A program made the translations under genes and the position numbers. 64,000 bases of DNA from an uncultured Eubacteriales bacterium (lineage in GTDB: Bacteria > Bacillota > Clostridia > Lachnospirales > Lachnospiraceae): positions 1 through 64,000 of the forward strand of contig CASFBK010000005.1 in the NCBI GenBank assembly GCA_949292785.1, in the 5' to 3' direction. Positions 8,362-17,099 of the stretch are shown piece after piece. How positions within the stretch are numbered: position 1 is the first letter of the stretch; every line of letters begins with the position of its first letter. A model generated the notes under the pieces. The model had not been told where the DNA came from, ran no database searches, and worked only from the letters and a program-made list of their open reading frames with translations.

Positions 8362-10408
8362 TATCCTCAAGTATTTCCTTTATTTTTTTTAGTTTTATTT
8401 CATCAGTTTCGCTTGTCAATTGTTCAATGAGCCTTGACTTAAAATCATCATGCTTTTTATATAACTGTAACATTTTCTTTTTTACAGTTTTCTCGCCAAT
8501 TCTATCAATAATCCTTTTTATCCATTCCAACTTCTCCGTTTCAATTTCTTCTGGTTTATTTAAAAGTTCTAATATATATTGTAATTGCTTATACGAATAT
8601 TCTCCAAAAGTATTTTTAAGCATAAACGAATCCATCAACAAATAATAAATATTGGTCGCATATGTATCTTTATTGTTTCTGATTTTTCTCCTGCCATTAT
8701 CCATATCAAGTGCATATACATTTTCTGGAAGAATATCCGTAACAATAAATGGAGAATGACTTGTTAATACTATTTGAATTTGCCTGTCTTTGCACTTGTT
8801 AATACTATCCACCAATGTATCTAAAAAATGTCTTGCCAATTCAGGATGCAACGCTCTGTCTGGTTCATCAATTAACAATACCAAATTATCCCCTGGTTCT
8901 ATTGTATATATGGCACAAACACATTTTGAAATTATATCCAAAAATGTTCTTTGGCCCTCAGACATCTTTTGTATTTCGATATTTAAAATTCTAAATATAT
9001 TATTACTTCCATCTTCATCATTTCTTATTCTGTAATAATAATCGTACAATCTCAGTAATTCTGTTACCTTTTCGTCTTCTGCCACATCACATTTAACATC
9101 TATACTTTTCTTGCTTTTAAAATAATCATCAGGAAATTCTTCCATCAAAGCTAACATTTTTAGTACAGATTCCCTGTCCAAAATATTTATTGTATTTTGG
9201 ACCGCAATTACTACCCTGTTTAAAACATATTCCAGAACTTTTTTAAAATTAATATTCTCTTTAGAATCTGTATTTGCATGTATCACATACAATAAGTGGA
9301 CATACTCATTTTGAAAATTCATAATATGCTCCAAACCATTCATACAAGATTCTTTTTCTTCCTGACTTAAAGTGTTTATTTCCTGCTCTAAATCATTCAC
9401 ATCTGGAACTGGTGTCTCAACATCTATTTCCAATCCATCTGTTTCACTCCAACCTACAAACTGCACAAAAAAATAATATTCAATTAATTCAGCATAAAAT
9501 GTATGTAAAAATGTGTTCTTTATACTTTGCATATCATCTTTCTGTTTTATACCCAAGAATTTTTCTTCCATTTGAATTTGTATATTACTTTTCAGTCCAA
9601 AAAGTTTATCTATTTCCTTTTTCTTTTCCTCCAAGTAATCTTGAACTTCTTTTTTTCTGTCATACCTGTCAAAATGAACTTCAATGCTATTTTTAATGGT
9701 TATTCTCTTATCTGGTAATAATTCATCATTCATTTCCTTCAAATAAATAAAATATTTATATAAAAATTCATAATTATTTTCCTCTAAATAATATTTTCTT
9801 TCCATCATGTAGTCTTCATATGATTTTCTATACTTATTGCTGATTCTATTGTTATATCTATCAGAAGTAATATAAGCATATTCTACTTTACTTTTTAAAT
9901 CCTGTTTCCTTAACCATTGAGACATTACATTATCACAATATTTGAATAATCCATTTTCCAATTTAAAAATAGTACCCATTGGTAACTTATATAAAGCACT
10001 TTCAACTTTTTCATACATCATATCAACATTACTAATTTTTTCTTCTCCGTTCAGGAAACTATCATCCACAAATTCAAACCCAAAATAATCGCCATACAAA
10101 TGATACAACATAAAGTATGAAGATTTTATTTTTCGTTTTCTCTCTTGCCTTGTATAATTATCCTCAATCCTATCATCTCTTATCATTCCTAATATATCTA
10201 ACAAAGTAGATTTTCCAACTCCATTTTTTCCCAAAAATAAAACTACATTATTTACATTTTCTCCATAATATTGCTTTACTGAATTCCTATTTTCCTCAAC
10301 TGTCAAATAGTTATTCTTAAAAGCAGCCACATAATTAGAAGAAAAATTAAATTCCATATCCTCAAAAACGTTTTCATATTTCCTAACATATAAATATATA
10401 AGTTCCAT
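8354..10408 (-). CDS. ptuA: Septu-like AAA/ABC-type ATPase (PtuA)
   Basis: A 684-residue ATPase of the OLD/RecF/PtuA type: Walker A GKNGVGKST near residue 60, ABC-like signature QKMSEGQRTFLDI and Walker B LVLLIDEPDRALHPE in the last third, then a switch His in LTSHSPFIVTD. The ~400-residue middle insert is helical and charged, making it longer than the short PtuA proteins I recall. With the downstream HNH gene it forms a two-gene Septu-like anti-phage module. The start codon is the ATG at 10408 (GGGTG upstream); a GTG three codons earlier is possible. It lies 163 nt downstream of the altered rlmD end, so it is cargo at the element edge and could be read from the rlmD transcript. Confidence 0.78.
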   Translation of the reverse strand: MELIYLYVRKYENVFEDMEFNFSSNYVAAFKNNYLTVEENRNSVKQYYGENVNNVVLFLGKNGVGKSTLLDILGMIRDDRIEDNYTRQERKRKIKSSYFMLYHLYGDYFGFEFVDDSFLNGEEKISNVDMMYEKVESALYKLPMGTIFKLENGLFKYCDNVMSQWLRKQDLKSKVEYAYITSDRYNNRISNKYRKSYEDYMMERKYYLEENNYEFLYKYFIYLKEMNDELLPDKRITIKNSIEVHFDRYDRKKEVQDYLEEKKKEIDKLFGLKSNIQIQMEEKFLGIKQKDDMQSIKNTFLHTFYAELIEYYFFVQFVGWSETDGLEIDVETPVPDVNDLEQEINTLSQEEKESCMNGLEHIMNFQNEYVHLLYVIHANTDSKENINFKKVLEYVLNRVVIAVQNTINILDRESVLKMLALMEEFPDDYFKSKKSIDVKCDVAEDEKVTELLRLYDYYYRIRNDEDGSNNIFRILNIEIQKMSEGQRTFLDIISKCVCAIYTIEPGDNLVLLIDEPDRALHPELARHFLDTLVDSINKCKDRQIQIVLTSHSPFIVTDILPENVYALDMDNGRRKIRNNKDTYATNIYYLLMDSFMLKNTFGEYSYKQLQYILELLNKPEEIETEKLEWIKRIIDRIGEKTVKKKMLQLYKKHDDFKSRLIEQLTSETDEIKLKKIKEILEDND

Positions 10409-10570
10409 GATTTTCACCCAAACTTTCTCTATTCGTTATAACACCATAAGTATAGTAAGTTGCTTTATATGTTTCAACCAAAAACTTTCAAGAGCACTCT
10501 TAAAATAAATAAAGCACCTATCTATACAAACAGCTTTCTAAAAAATTTTGCATAAATAAGTGCTTTCATA

Positions 10571-12304
10571 TCAATTACTATCTTCTCTCATCATCCCAAA
10601 ATATTTTAATGCCTCTTTAATCATCTCCTCTTTTTCTTTCGTACATTGTTTTGCTACATAATCATCCTTTTTAGATTTATTGTAATTATCTCTCATATCA
10701 AGACCACACTTTTTCTTGACTTGTGCAATATAGGATGTATGAACTTTTACTCCATACTTTTCCATAATATAGTCTTTAATCTCCTGATACGTAGCTGTCC
10801 CAATACATTCTCTTTTATCAGCTTCATCAAGGTCAATTTCTATCTCTATCCTGGTGGATTTGTTTCCACCATTTTTACGCGACAAAAGGACACACGTCTC
10901 CACATTCGCCGTCGCCGGAAACATATCCACGCAGCAAATCCGCTCTGCCCGATACCCTCTTGCCTGCAACACTTCCAAGTCCCTCGCCAGACTGGTTGGC
11001 TTACAGGAAATATACACCAGCCTGTCCACACCATAAGCAATAATCTTTTCCAATGCCTTTGGATGAATTCCATCTCTCGGCGGGTCCAGAACGATAAAAT
11101 CCGGCTTTTCTTCAATTTCATCCAAAACCTTCAGTACATCTCCTGCCAAAAATTCACAGTTATGTAAACCATTCAGTTCTGCATTCTCCTTTGCGGCTTC
11201 CACCGCTTCCTCCACGATTTCCACACCAATGACTTTTTTTGCCACAGGTGCCAGAATCTGTGCAATGGTTCCCGTTCCACTATACAGGTCATATACGGTC
11301 TTTCCCTTCCCCGCATCCGCTACATATTCCCGTGCAGTCTCATAAAGCACTTCTGCTCCAAGAGAATTGGTCTGGAAAAAGGAAAACGGAGAAATCCGAA
11401 ACCGAAGTCCTAACAACTCCTCGTAAAAATAATCCTGTCCGTACAATACGCTTGTCCCCTCATTGATGACAGCATCTGCCAGACTGTCATTATGAGTATT
11501 CAATATTCCCACAATGCTTCCTTCCAGCTCCAATGCGTTCAACACTTCCACAAAGCCCCTCAGCAATTCCTGCTCTTCTTCTCCTGCTATCTGGGTGGTC
11601 GTCACCAAATCTACCAATATCTCCCCGGTCTTTACTGCTTTACGCACCAGTAAATGACGCAGATAACCGGTATGACGCATTTTATGATAATATGGAATCC
11701 CTCTTCCTATTTCTTCGCTATTTCCCACCATGAGACTCGGCTGATTCTGAAAATACTGTAACACCGCAGACAGAATCTTAGAATAATCCTCATCTACAAT
11801 CTTACATCCCGTTACCGTCACAATATCATGGAAACTGCCCCTTTTGTGCATTCCAAGTGACAGCGGACCATCCTTTACCATATCTCCAAAGGAAAATTCC
11901 ATCTTGTTACGGTAAGCCAGTTGTCTTGGACTTTCCTTGATTCCCTCAAAAATCCCCTCGCTAATATCATAATAAGGAGCACAGACCGGCTCTAACAATT
12001 CCTTTACTTGTTTTTCCTTTAATTTTAACTGGTTTTCATAATCCAAGCTCAGAAACGTACAACCGCCGCAGATGCCAAAGTGTTCACAGGGCGCCTGCTC
12101 CATTTCCAGCGGAGATTTTTCCAATACTTCTAAAAGCCTGCCTTCCCCCTTCCCTTTTCTTACTTTATTTATGGAAAAAGATATTTTTTGTCCGGGAATT
12201 ACATTCTTTACTACTGCTGTTTTTCCTTCTTCTAAACGTACAATTCCTTTATTCGGAAAAGCTACCCTTTCTACGATTCCCTGGCAAATCTGTCCTTTTT
12301 TCAT
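10571..12304 (-). CDS. rlmD: 23S rRNA (uracil-1939-C5)-methyltransferase with foreign C-terminal extension
   Basis: Residues 1-~470 are a standard RlmD/RumA enzyme: TRAM-like N-terminus (GIVERVAFPNKGIVRL), iron-sulfur cysteines in CEHFGICGGCTFLSL, SAM-binding YDLYSGTGTIAQILA, LDPPRDGIHP, and the catalytic Cys in VYISCKPTSLARDL. It would add the C5 methyl of m5U to 23S rRNA. The body ends near VETCVLLSRK. The following ~107 residues (…TATYQEIKDYIMEKYGVKV…) are not part of the methyltransferase fold, are AT-rich in DNA, and match a helix-rich segment I recall on ICE-associated proteins. This suggests that element insertion swapped the natural 3' end. Total 577 residues against about 450-470 for the family. 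Confidence 0.92.
   Translation of the reverse strand: MKKGQICQGIVERVAFPNKGIVRLEEGKTAVVKNVIPGQKISFSINKVRKGKGEGRLLEVLEKSPLEMEQAPCEHFGICGGCTFLSLDYENQLKLKEKQVKELLEPVCAPYYDISEGIFEGIKESPRQLAYRNKMEFSFGDMVKDGPLSLGMHKRGSFHDIVTVTGCKIVDEDYSKILSAVLQYFQNQPSLMVGNSEEIGRGIPYYHKMRHTGYLRHLLVRKAVKTGEILVDLVTTTQIAGEEEQELLRGFVEVLNALELEGSIVGILNTHNDSLADAVINEGTSVLYGQDYFYEELLGLRFRISPFSFFQTNSLGAEVLYETAREYVADAGKGKTVYDLYSGTGTIAQILAPVAKKVIGVEIVEEAVEAAKENAELNGLHNCEFLAGDVLKVLDEIEEKPDFIVLDPPRDGIHPKALEKIIAYGVDRLVYISCKPTSLARDLEVLQARGYRAERICCVDMFPATANVETCVLLSRKNGGNKSTRIEIEIDLDEADKRECIGTATYQEIKDYIMEKYGVKVHTSYIAQVKKKCGLDMRDNYNKSKKDDYVAKQCTKEKEEMIKEALKYFGMMREDSN
10853..10905. other. Putative element attachment junction in rlmD
   Basis: Coding changes here from family-conserved sequence (VETCVLLSRK, about 10,877-10,905) to AT-rich extension. 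A short inverted repeat GGTGGA...TCCACC (10,853-10,870) lies at the change. From memory, streptococcal ICEs that use this gene recombine in the codons for the HVECV-like motif, which is the equivalent place. The exact core cannot be fixed without the other end. Confidence 0.5.
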
Positions 12305-12369
12305 AACTTGATTCGTTCCTTTCTTCCATCCTTCATTTCTGTTCTCTTATAAGAGTTATATACAAACAA

Positions 12370-12396
12370 ACTCCCGCATCACAATAATGCGGGAGT
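12370..12396 (-). terminator. Terminator-like hairpin
   Basis: Perfect arms ACTCCCGCAT and ATGCGGGAGT with a 7-nt loop; on the minus strand it is followed by TTGTTTGT. It lies between the 84-residue protein gene and rlmD, so it would separate the two transcripts. Confidence 0.7.
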
Positions 12397-12455
12397 CCTC
12401 ACTGAACACAGGCACCTTCACGATTTGCCAAAAAGTACCTGATACTTCTTACATT

Positions 12456-12710
12456 TTATTCTTCGGTCTCATCCTCGTCATCAAAGAAATCATCTTCAAA
12501 ATCATCCTCGAAGTCATCCTCGAAATCGTCTAAATAATCTGGTGTAAAGAAACGGTATACACCATATGCGATTGCTGCTACGGCTGCTACTCCGCCAATA
12601 ATAGCAAATATCCAAAGCGCCTTCGACTTCTTCTCTTCCTTTTCTTTCTTGTGCAATAATTCATTCAACTTTACTGTGCTTAATAAATCATCTAATTTGT
12701 CTTTATTCAT
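12456..12710 (-). CDS. Small single-span membrane protein with acidic tail
   Basis: An 84-residue protein: a basic, helical N-terminal part, one membrane segment near residues 32-50 (ALWIFAIIGGVAAVAAIAYGVY), then a strongly acidic C-terminus built of DDFE repeats, visible in DNA as 12-bp units near 12,480-12,530. It resembles, from memory, small DUF4366-like proteins of Lachnospiraceae; function unknown. The N-terminus is probably cytoplasmic and the acidic tail outside by the positive-inside rule. A ribosome site (GGAGCGG) lies before the ATG. It is downstream of pcrA with a 106-nt gap, so it may be separately transcribed. Confidence 0.7.
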   Translation of the reverse strand: MNKDKLDDLLSTVKLNELLHKKEKEEKKSKALWIFAIIGGVAAVAAIAYGVYRFFTPDYLDDFEDDFEDDFEDDFFDDEDETEE

Positions 12711-12816
12711 GATTACCGCTCCTTTTTCGCTTTATTCTTTGTTGAAATTTCCCAACATATTAGTTGCTTTTAGTATACCACATCTTTGTCGGTTAGCATA
12801 CCAATTTTTACAAATT

Positions 12817-15066
12817 TTATACTTTTTTTAGTTTTGCAAAAGAGGCGAACATTTTTTTAGTTCCTACCTTGTCAAAGTCTACGGTTACCTCGTAATCCCG
12901 TCCGCCCTCTACAATCTGAGTCACGGTTCCCTCTCCAAACTTCATGTGCTTCACACGGTCACCATTTCCATAGCTTAAGGAAATCTTGCTGGTGGCATTA
13001 CTGGAAAAGGATGCACTCTGATATGGCTTTGTTTCATAGGTATTTCTCGTACTGAAAATCGGATTTACCTTGGAATTTGCCTGACGGAAGGACTGTGCCG
13101 GCGCCTCTGATAATGTCTTTGTAACGGAGGCATTACGCACTGCACCGGTTAAAAGATTCCTTGGAATCTCTTTTACAAACCTTGACACTTTATTATATTG
13201 CGTTTCTCCTCGAATCATACGTTGTTTCGCACAACTAATTGTCAAATCTTTCATGGCACGGGTAATTCCCACATAGCACAAACGGCGCTCTTCTTCAATT
13301 TCTGCCGGGTCATCTGCCGTAATGGTCATGTAGCTTGGGAAAATGCCATCCTCCATTCCTACTAAATACACATTCGGAAATTCCAGCCCCTTGGCACTAT
13401 GTAAGGTCATCAGCACCACGTAGTCATTGCCTTCCTGAAGGTCATCAATATCAGCAACCAATGCTACTTCCTCCAAAAAACCGCTTAACGTAGGATTTTC
13501 TTCTCCCTCTTCGTAGGCAACTACCTTACTGATTAATTCGTCGATATTTTCAATACGCACCTGAGCTTCTTCTGTATTCTCTGCCTCTAATTCTGCCACA
13601 TATCCGGTTTCTTCAATGATATCCTGCAACAACTGTGATGGTCCTAAATATTCCACCTTGCTTCGCATCGATTGAATAAATGTTACAAATGGCTTTATCT
13701 TGACACCAGCCTTTCCGATGGATGGAATATCATCTGCTAACTTCAAAGCATTGTAAAAGCTCAAATCATTTTCTTCCGCGTAGGTCTGCACTCTTCCCAA
13801 TGTTGTGGCTCCGATTCCACGTTTCGGCACATTGATGATTCTGCGTACTGCCAGGTCATCCCGTCCATTGTCAATGGTCTTAAGGTATGCCAGCAAATCC
13901 TTGATTTCCTTTCTGGCATAGAAGTTTACACCGCCCACAATCTTATATGGCGTATTATTTACCACGAACCGCTCTTCAAATAAACGGGACTGGGCATTGG
14001 TACGATAAAGGATTGCGCAGTCGCCATAGTTATAAGTGCCCTCTTTTACTTTCTTTTGAATATCACGTATGATGTAGTCTGCTTCCTCATAAGCCGTATC
14101 AAACTGCTGGAAATTGATTTTTTCCCCTTCATCATTATCTGTCCAGAGCACCTTGGACTTTCTGCCTATGTTATTGGCAATGACACCGTTTGCCGCTTCC
14201 AAAATATTTTGAGTAGAACGATAATTCTGCTCTAACTTAATCACCTTGGCATTGGGATAAACCTCTTCAAAGTTCAAAATATTCTTAATATTGGCGCCAC
14301 GGAACTTGTAAATCGACTGGTCATCATCACCTACTACACACAGATTCTGATATTTTCCTGCCAGCAGCTTAATCAGCTGGAACTGTGCCGTATTGGTATC
14401 CTGATACTCGTCCACCATGATATACTTAAAACGCTCCTGATAATAGTCAAGCACCTCTGCATCCGTCTGAAATAATTCCACTGTCTTGACAATCAAATCA
14501 TCAAAATCCAGTGCATTATTTTTGCGCAGCTCTGCCTGATATTCCCGGTAAACCGCCGCCTGCTTTTCTCTTGCAAAATCCCCTGCTGCACGTAACGTAA
14601 ATTCCTCTGGTGAAATCAGTTCATCCTTCGCCGAAGAAATCACAGCCATAAAGCTCTTTTCCTTATATATCTTCGTATCAATCTGCAATCGCTTACAGAT
14701 ATCCTTCATCAAAGTCTTCTGGTCATCCGTATCATAAATGGTAAAATTCGTATCATACCCAAGACGGTCAATATGACGTCTTAAAATTCTCACACATGTG
14801 GAATGGAAGGTAGACACCCAGATACTTTCGGAGCCGAATCCCACCAGATTATCAATACGTTCCCGCATCTCTCCTGCCGCTTTATTGGTGAAGGTAATCG
14901 CCATAATATTGTAAGGATTGACCTTTTTTTCCTCTATCAGATATACGGTTCTGTGGGTCAGCACCCTGGTCTTTCCGGAGCCTGCGCCCGCCAGAATCAG
15001 TACCGGTCCCTCCGTATGGAATACAGCCTCCTGCTGCATGGAATTTAATGTGTCGTACATGCTCAT
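12817..15066 (-). CDS. pcrA: ATP-dependent DNA helicase PcrA (UvrD family)
   Basis: A 749-residue SF1 3'-5' helicase: Walker A AGAGSGKTRVLTHR near residue 25, motif II VDEYQDTN, motif III GDDDQSIYKFRGA, motif V LMTLHSAKGLEFPNV and motif VI RLCYVGITRA. The last ~50 residues (GDRVKHMKFGEGTVTQI...DFDKVGTKKMFASFAKLKKV) form the Tudor-like domain that contacts RNA polymerase in PcrA. It unwinds DNA in repair, removes recombinase and RNA polymerase obstacles, and initiates plasmid replication. The frame reaches a TTG at 15,093, but the ATG at 15,066 has GAGAGG 8 nt upstream; ATG 15,060 is a close alternative. Confidence 0.95.
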   Translation of the reverse strand: MSMYDTLNSMQQEAVFHTEGPVLILAGAGSGKTRVLTHRTVYLIEEKKVNPYNIMAITFTNKAAGEMRERIDNLVGFGSESIWVSTFHSTCVRILRRHIDRLGYDTNFTIYDTDDQKTLMKDICKRLQIDTKIYKEKSFMAVISSAKDELISPEEFTLRAAGDFAREKQAAVYREYQAELRKNNALDFDDLIVKTVELFQTDAEVLDYYQERFKYIMVDEYQDTNTAQFQLIKLLAGKYQNLCVVGDDDQSIYKFRGANIKNILNFEEVYPNAKVIKLEQNYRSTQNILEAANGVIANNIGRKSKVLWTDNDEGEKINFQQFDTAYEEADYIIRDIQKKVKEGTYNYGDCAILYRTNAQSRLFEERFVVNNTPYKIVGGVNFYARKEIKDLLAYLKTIDNGRDDLAVRRIINVPKRGIGATTLGRVQTYAEENDLSFYNALKLADDIPSIGKAGVKIKPFVTFIQSMRSKVEYLGPSQLLQDIIEETGYVAELEAENTEEAQVRIENIDELISKVVAYEEGEENPTLSGFLEEVALVADIDDLQEGNDYVVLMTLHSAKGLEFPNVYLVGMEDGIFPSYMTITADDPAEIEEERRLCYVGITRAMKDLTISCAKQRMIRGETQYNKVSRFVKEIPRNLLTGAVRNASVTKTLSEAPAQSFRQANSKVNPIFSTRNTYETKPYQSASFSSNATSKISLSYGNGDRVKHMKFGEGTVTQIVEGGRDYEVTVDFDKVGTKKMFASFAKLKKV

Positions 15067-15094
15067 ATCTTTATCCTCTCCAAAATTACTCAAA

Positions 15095-15130
15095 AAAAAC
15101 TATGAGAAACCCAATATAATGAGTTTCTCA
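15095..15130 (-). terminator. Rho-independent terminator after the zinc-ribbon gene
   Basis: Arms TGAGAAAC and GTTTCTCA; on the minus strand the stem is followed by a run of eight T residues. It lies between the zinc-ribbon/PH gene and pcrA. Confidence 0.8.
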
Positions 15131-15207
15131 AATCAAACATATGTTTATTATAAAGGATAGTGAAAGAGATTTCAACTACTTTTACCTTTTTTCTATATAT
15201 GTGTTAT

Positions 15208-15840
15208 TTAGTGTGATTCTATTAATTCTTTCAGATAAAGGGCAGACTGTTCACCAATCACATTCCAATAAGCCATATTTCCTTTTCTCTGTAACCCCAG
15301 TTTACCAGAATAAATACCAGTCCTCTTCTCTACTATAACATTCCCAATTTCTTGATATGGTATACTAATTGTTCTATGAAACGGCGGAATGTGATTTAAA
15401 ATCAAATCCTTGATTCCTTCTACATAAATTATACGTTGATTGGTACATACCATATACTCTCTGCCATATCTCCCCAATAACACTCTAAATCCTGTTAATA
15501 CAGATGCCTTTTTCGCATATACTAAAGAAATTATCTTCTCATTATCTTTTAAAACACCAATTAAATCCTTTGCAATATTAGAGGCTCCATCTGTCCAGAT
15601 AACATTTCCCGCATTTTCTTCTCCAGCCATATCCAGTAATTCCTGCTTTAATGACTTTTTGGTACGCTGAATACTGAAATTTTCGTATGTCTCTACTGCT
15701 ATATTCTTTTCATTTTTGAAAGTCTGACTATTATTCTGGCTTTCTTTGGGAGTATTCGCTACTCCAGCCATTGGTTTTCCACAATGTTCGCAAAATCTTG
15801 CTCCTTCTTCATTTTTATATCCACAATTTACACAAAATAT
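15208..15840 (-). CDS. Zinc-ribbon + PH-like domain protein with apparent ATA start
   Basis: In frame with the clear downstream protein, the codons from 15,840 read (I/M)FCVNCGYKNEEGARFCEHCGKPM, a double-CxxC zinc ribbon almost identical in plan to the N-terminus of the neighbouring gene (MFCRNCGHENEEGVKFC...). Its first codon is ATA where the neighbour has ATG, and a good AAAGGAG site sits at normal distance; a TAA lies just upstream, so no earlier start exists. The first ATG (15,771) would remove the ribbon. Residues ~90-210 resemble a bacterial PH-like domain (CTNQRIIYVEG...PYQEIGNVIVEKRTG). Either ATA is used as a rare start or this copy is a recent start-loss mutant. Function unknown. 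Confidence 0.65.
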   Translation of the reverse strand: MFCVNCGYKNEEGARFCEHCGKPMAGVANTPKESQNNSQTFKNEKNIAVETYENFSIQRTKKSLKQELLDMAGEENAGNVIWTDGASNIAKDLIGVLKDNEKIISLVYAKKASVLTGFRVLLGRYGREYMVCTNQRIIYVEGIKDLILNHIPPFHRTISIPYQEIGNVIVEKRTGIYSGKLGLQRKGNMAYWNVIGEQSALYLKELIESH

Positions 15841-15898
15841 TTCTTTTTCTCCTTTATGTATCTCTTATTTCTATTAAAGTTTTAGTTTTCTACCATTG

Positions 15899-16492
15899 TT
15901 ACTTCATATGCTTCAGATTAACCAAATTCAAAATTCCACTTACCAAACCGGGAACTCCTGCTACTAGTCCAATCAGTCCCCAATCAAACTCAATACACAC
16001 TAAAGCAAGTAACAACAATACTCCACTGAGCACAATTTCAACAATACCAATTACTTTTATTGATTTCTTTAAAATAATTAAAATTCCGGTTACAAGTAAA
16101 ACACTTCCAATTAAGATTCCTATGTAGCCCCAATCATAATTCAAATCACAAATCATTCCAAACAAAATCGAAAGTGCTCCAAATACAATTCCAATGATTC
16201 CTACCGTCCTTTGTCTTTTCTTCATCAGCTGTAATATTCCCATTACCAGAATTCCACTTCCACTTATCAATGAAATCCACCCCCAATCCCAATCTATGTC
16301 TGCAAATCCTATCAACAATAAAACTGCTCCTGCAATCGTACTAATAATGCCAGTTATCCTTTGTATCTTTAACTGCTGATTAACCCCAGATACTTCTTGC
16401 AAACTTCCAGATACACCTTGCATCGGTCTCCCACAACTTCTACAAAACTTCACTCCTTCTTCATTCTCATGTCCACAATTTCTACAAAACAT
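15899..16492 (-). CDS. Zinc-ribbon membrane protein
   Basis: A 197-residue protein starting with a zinc ribbon (MFCRNCGHENEEGVKFCRSCG) followed by a short linker and about six hydrophobic segments in three repeated pairs (GIISTIAGAVLLLIGFADIDWDWGWISLISGSGILVMGIL; GIIGIVFGALSIL...; GIVEIVLSGVLLL...). Each pair has the pattern GI(I/V)xxxxGxxxL...DWG.I.L..G..L, suggesting internal duplication. No enzymatic motif; function unknown. GGAGG lies before the ATG. It is 58 nt upstream of the zinc-ribbon/PH gene on the same strand and shares its N-terminal module, so the two probably work together at the membrane. Confidence 0.75.
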   Translation of the reverse strand: MFCRNCGHENEEGVKFCRSCGRPMQGVSGSLQEVSGVNQQLKIQRITGIISTIAGAVLLLIGFADIDWDWGWISLISGSGILVMGILQLMKKRQRTVGIIGIVFGALSILFGMICDLNYDWGYIGILIGSVLLVTGILIILKKSIKVIGIVEIVLSGVLLLLALVCIEFDWGLIGLVAGVPGLVSGILNLVNLKHMK

Positions 16493-16580
16493 TTCTTTTT
16501 CCTCCTTGGTCTTTTAAATTTATATCTTACAGCAATATTTTATCATGTTTTGTCGCTTATGGCTAGTTTATTTTTGTAGC

Positions 16581-16610
16581 TTGTAGCTATATTCTCAAAT
16601 TACATATAAT
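16581..16610 (+). promoter_or_regulatory. Probable sigma-A promoter of the XRE gene
   Basis: TTGTAG (16,581-16,586) and TATAAT (16,605-16,610) are 18 nt apart, 20 nt before the ATG's ribosome-site region. The -35 box lies within a direct repeat TTGTAGC-TTGTAGC (16,574-16,587), a possible regulator site shared with the divergent membrane-protein gene. Confidence 0.65.
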
Positions 16611-16629
16611 ATATATAGGAGGAATTGAA

Positions 16630-16968
16630 ATGAACCAGATTGAACTAGGGCTTAGAATTAAACAAAGACGAAAAATGAAAAAGCTTACACAAGAAAATCT
16701 GGCTGAATTAATTAATGTATCACCGCATTATGTCTATGAGATAGAAAAAGGATTAAAAACTATGTCACTCTCTACATTAGTAGATGTATCTACTGCCCTT
16801 AATATTTCAACTGATTATCTGCTTTTTGGTACACAACCGGTTTCTGCCTCTTCTACTACAGAAATAATACCTTCTGATAAGCTAAATTCAATTTTACAAA
16901 ACCTTTCTCCTCAAAAACGTGATGATATTGCAAATATTTTGAGTGTCTTATTGCAATATCTAAAATAA
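16630..16968 (+). CDS. XRE-family HTH transcriptional regulator
   Basis: A 112-residue protein. Residues 5-60 are a Cro/cI-type helix-turn-helix (LGLRIKQRRKMKKLTQENLAELINVSPHYVYEIEKG), followed by the usual DYLLFG end of the domain. The C-terminal ~40 residues (LNSILQNLSPQKRDDIANILSVLLQYLK) form a short helical dimerisation-like tail. Likely controls itself or the divergent zinc-ribbon genes; the shared intergenic region is 137 nt. AGGAGG lies before the ATG. Confidence 0.88.
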   Translation: MNQIELGLRIKQRRKMKKLTQENLAELINVSPHYVYEIEKGLKTMSLSTLVDVSTALNISTDYLLFGTQPVSASSTTEIIPSDKLNSILQNLSPQKRDDIANILSVLLQYLK

Positions 16969-17099
16969 GTTGAGTTGGTTATGTGACAGATGCGCATACA
17001 GAAGAATAAGATAAAATCAAAATATGAGTAAAATAGAATAACACAAAATACTTGTCATCTAGTTTCAAAAACTATATAATAGATATTGAGGTGAAACAA

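Larger units (their letters stand above)
1..10880. mobile_element. Right-hand part of an integrated element (probable ICE) ending in rlmD
   Basis: This block differs from the housekeeping DNA that follows. It is AT-richer and holds genes typical of integrative conjugative elements (single-strand binding protein, DUF5688-like, DUF262, DUF960-like, J-domain protein) plus a defence pair. It ends inside the 3' part of rlmD, whose last ~107 codons are AT-rich and are not part of the usual methyltransferase. From memory, several Firmicutes ICEs integrate at the 3' end of this gene (rumA/rum) and replace its C-terminus. No integrase, relaxase or T4SS gene is visible, so those parts and the other end would lie left of position 1. 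The outer limit is an inference and the boundary is approximate. Confidence 0.6.

Noticed and set aside
1-10570. Retron around the Septu-like pair
   Set aside because: No reverse transcriptase frame is found on either strand within the element part of the window.
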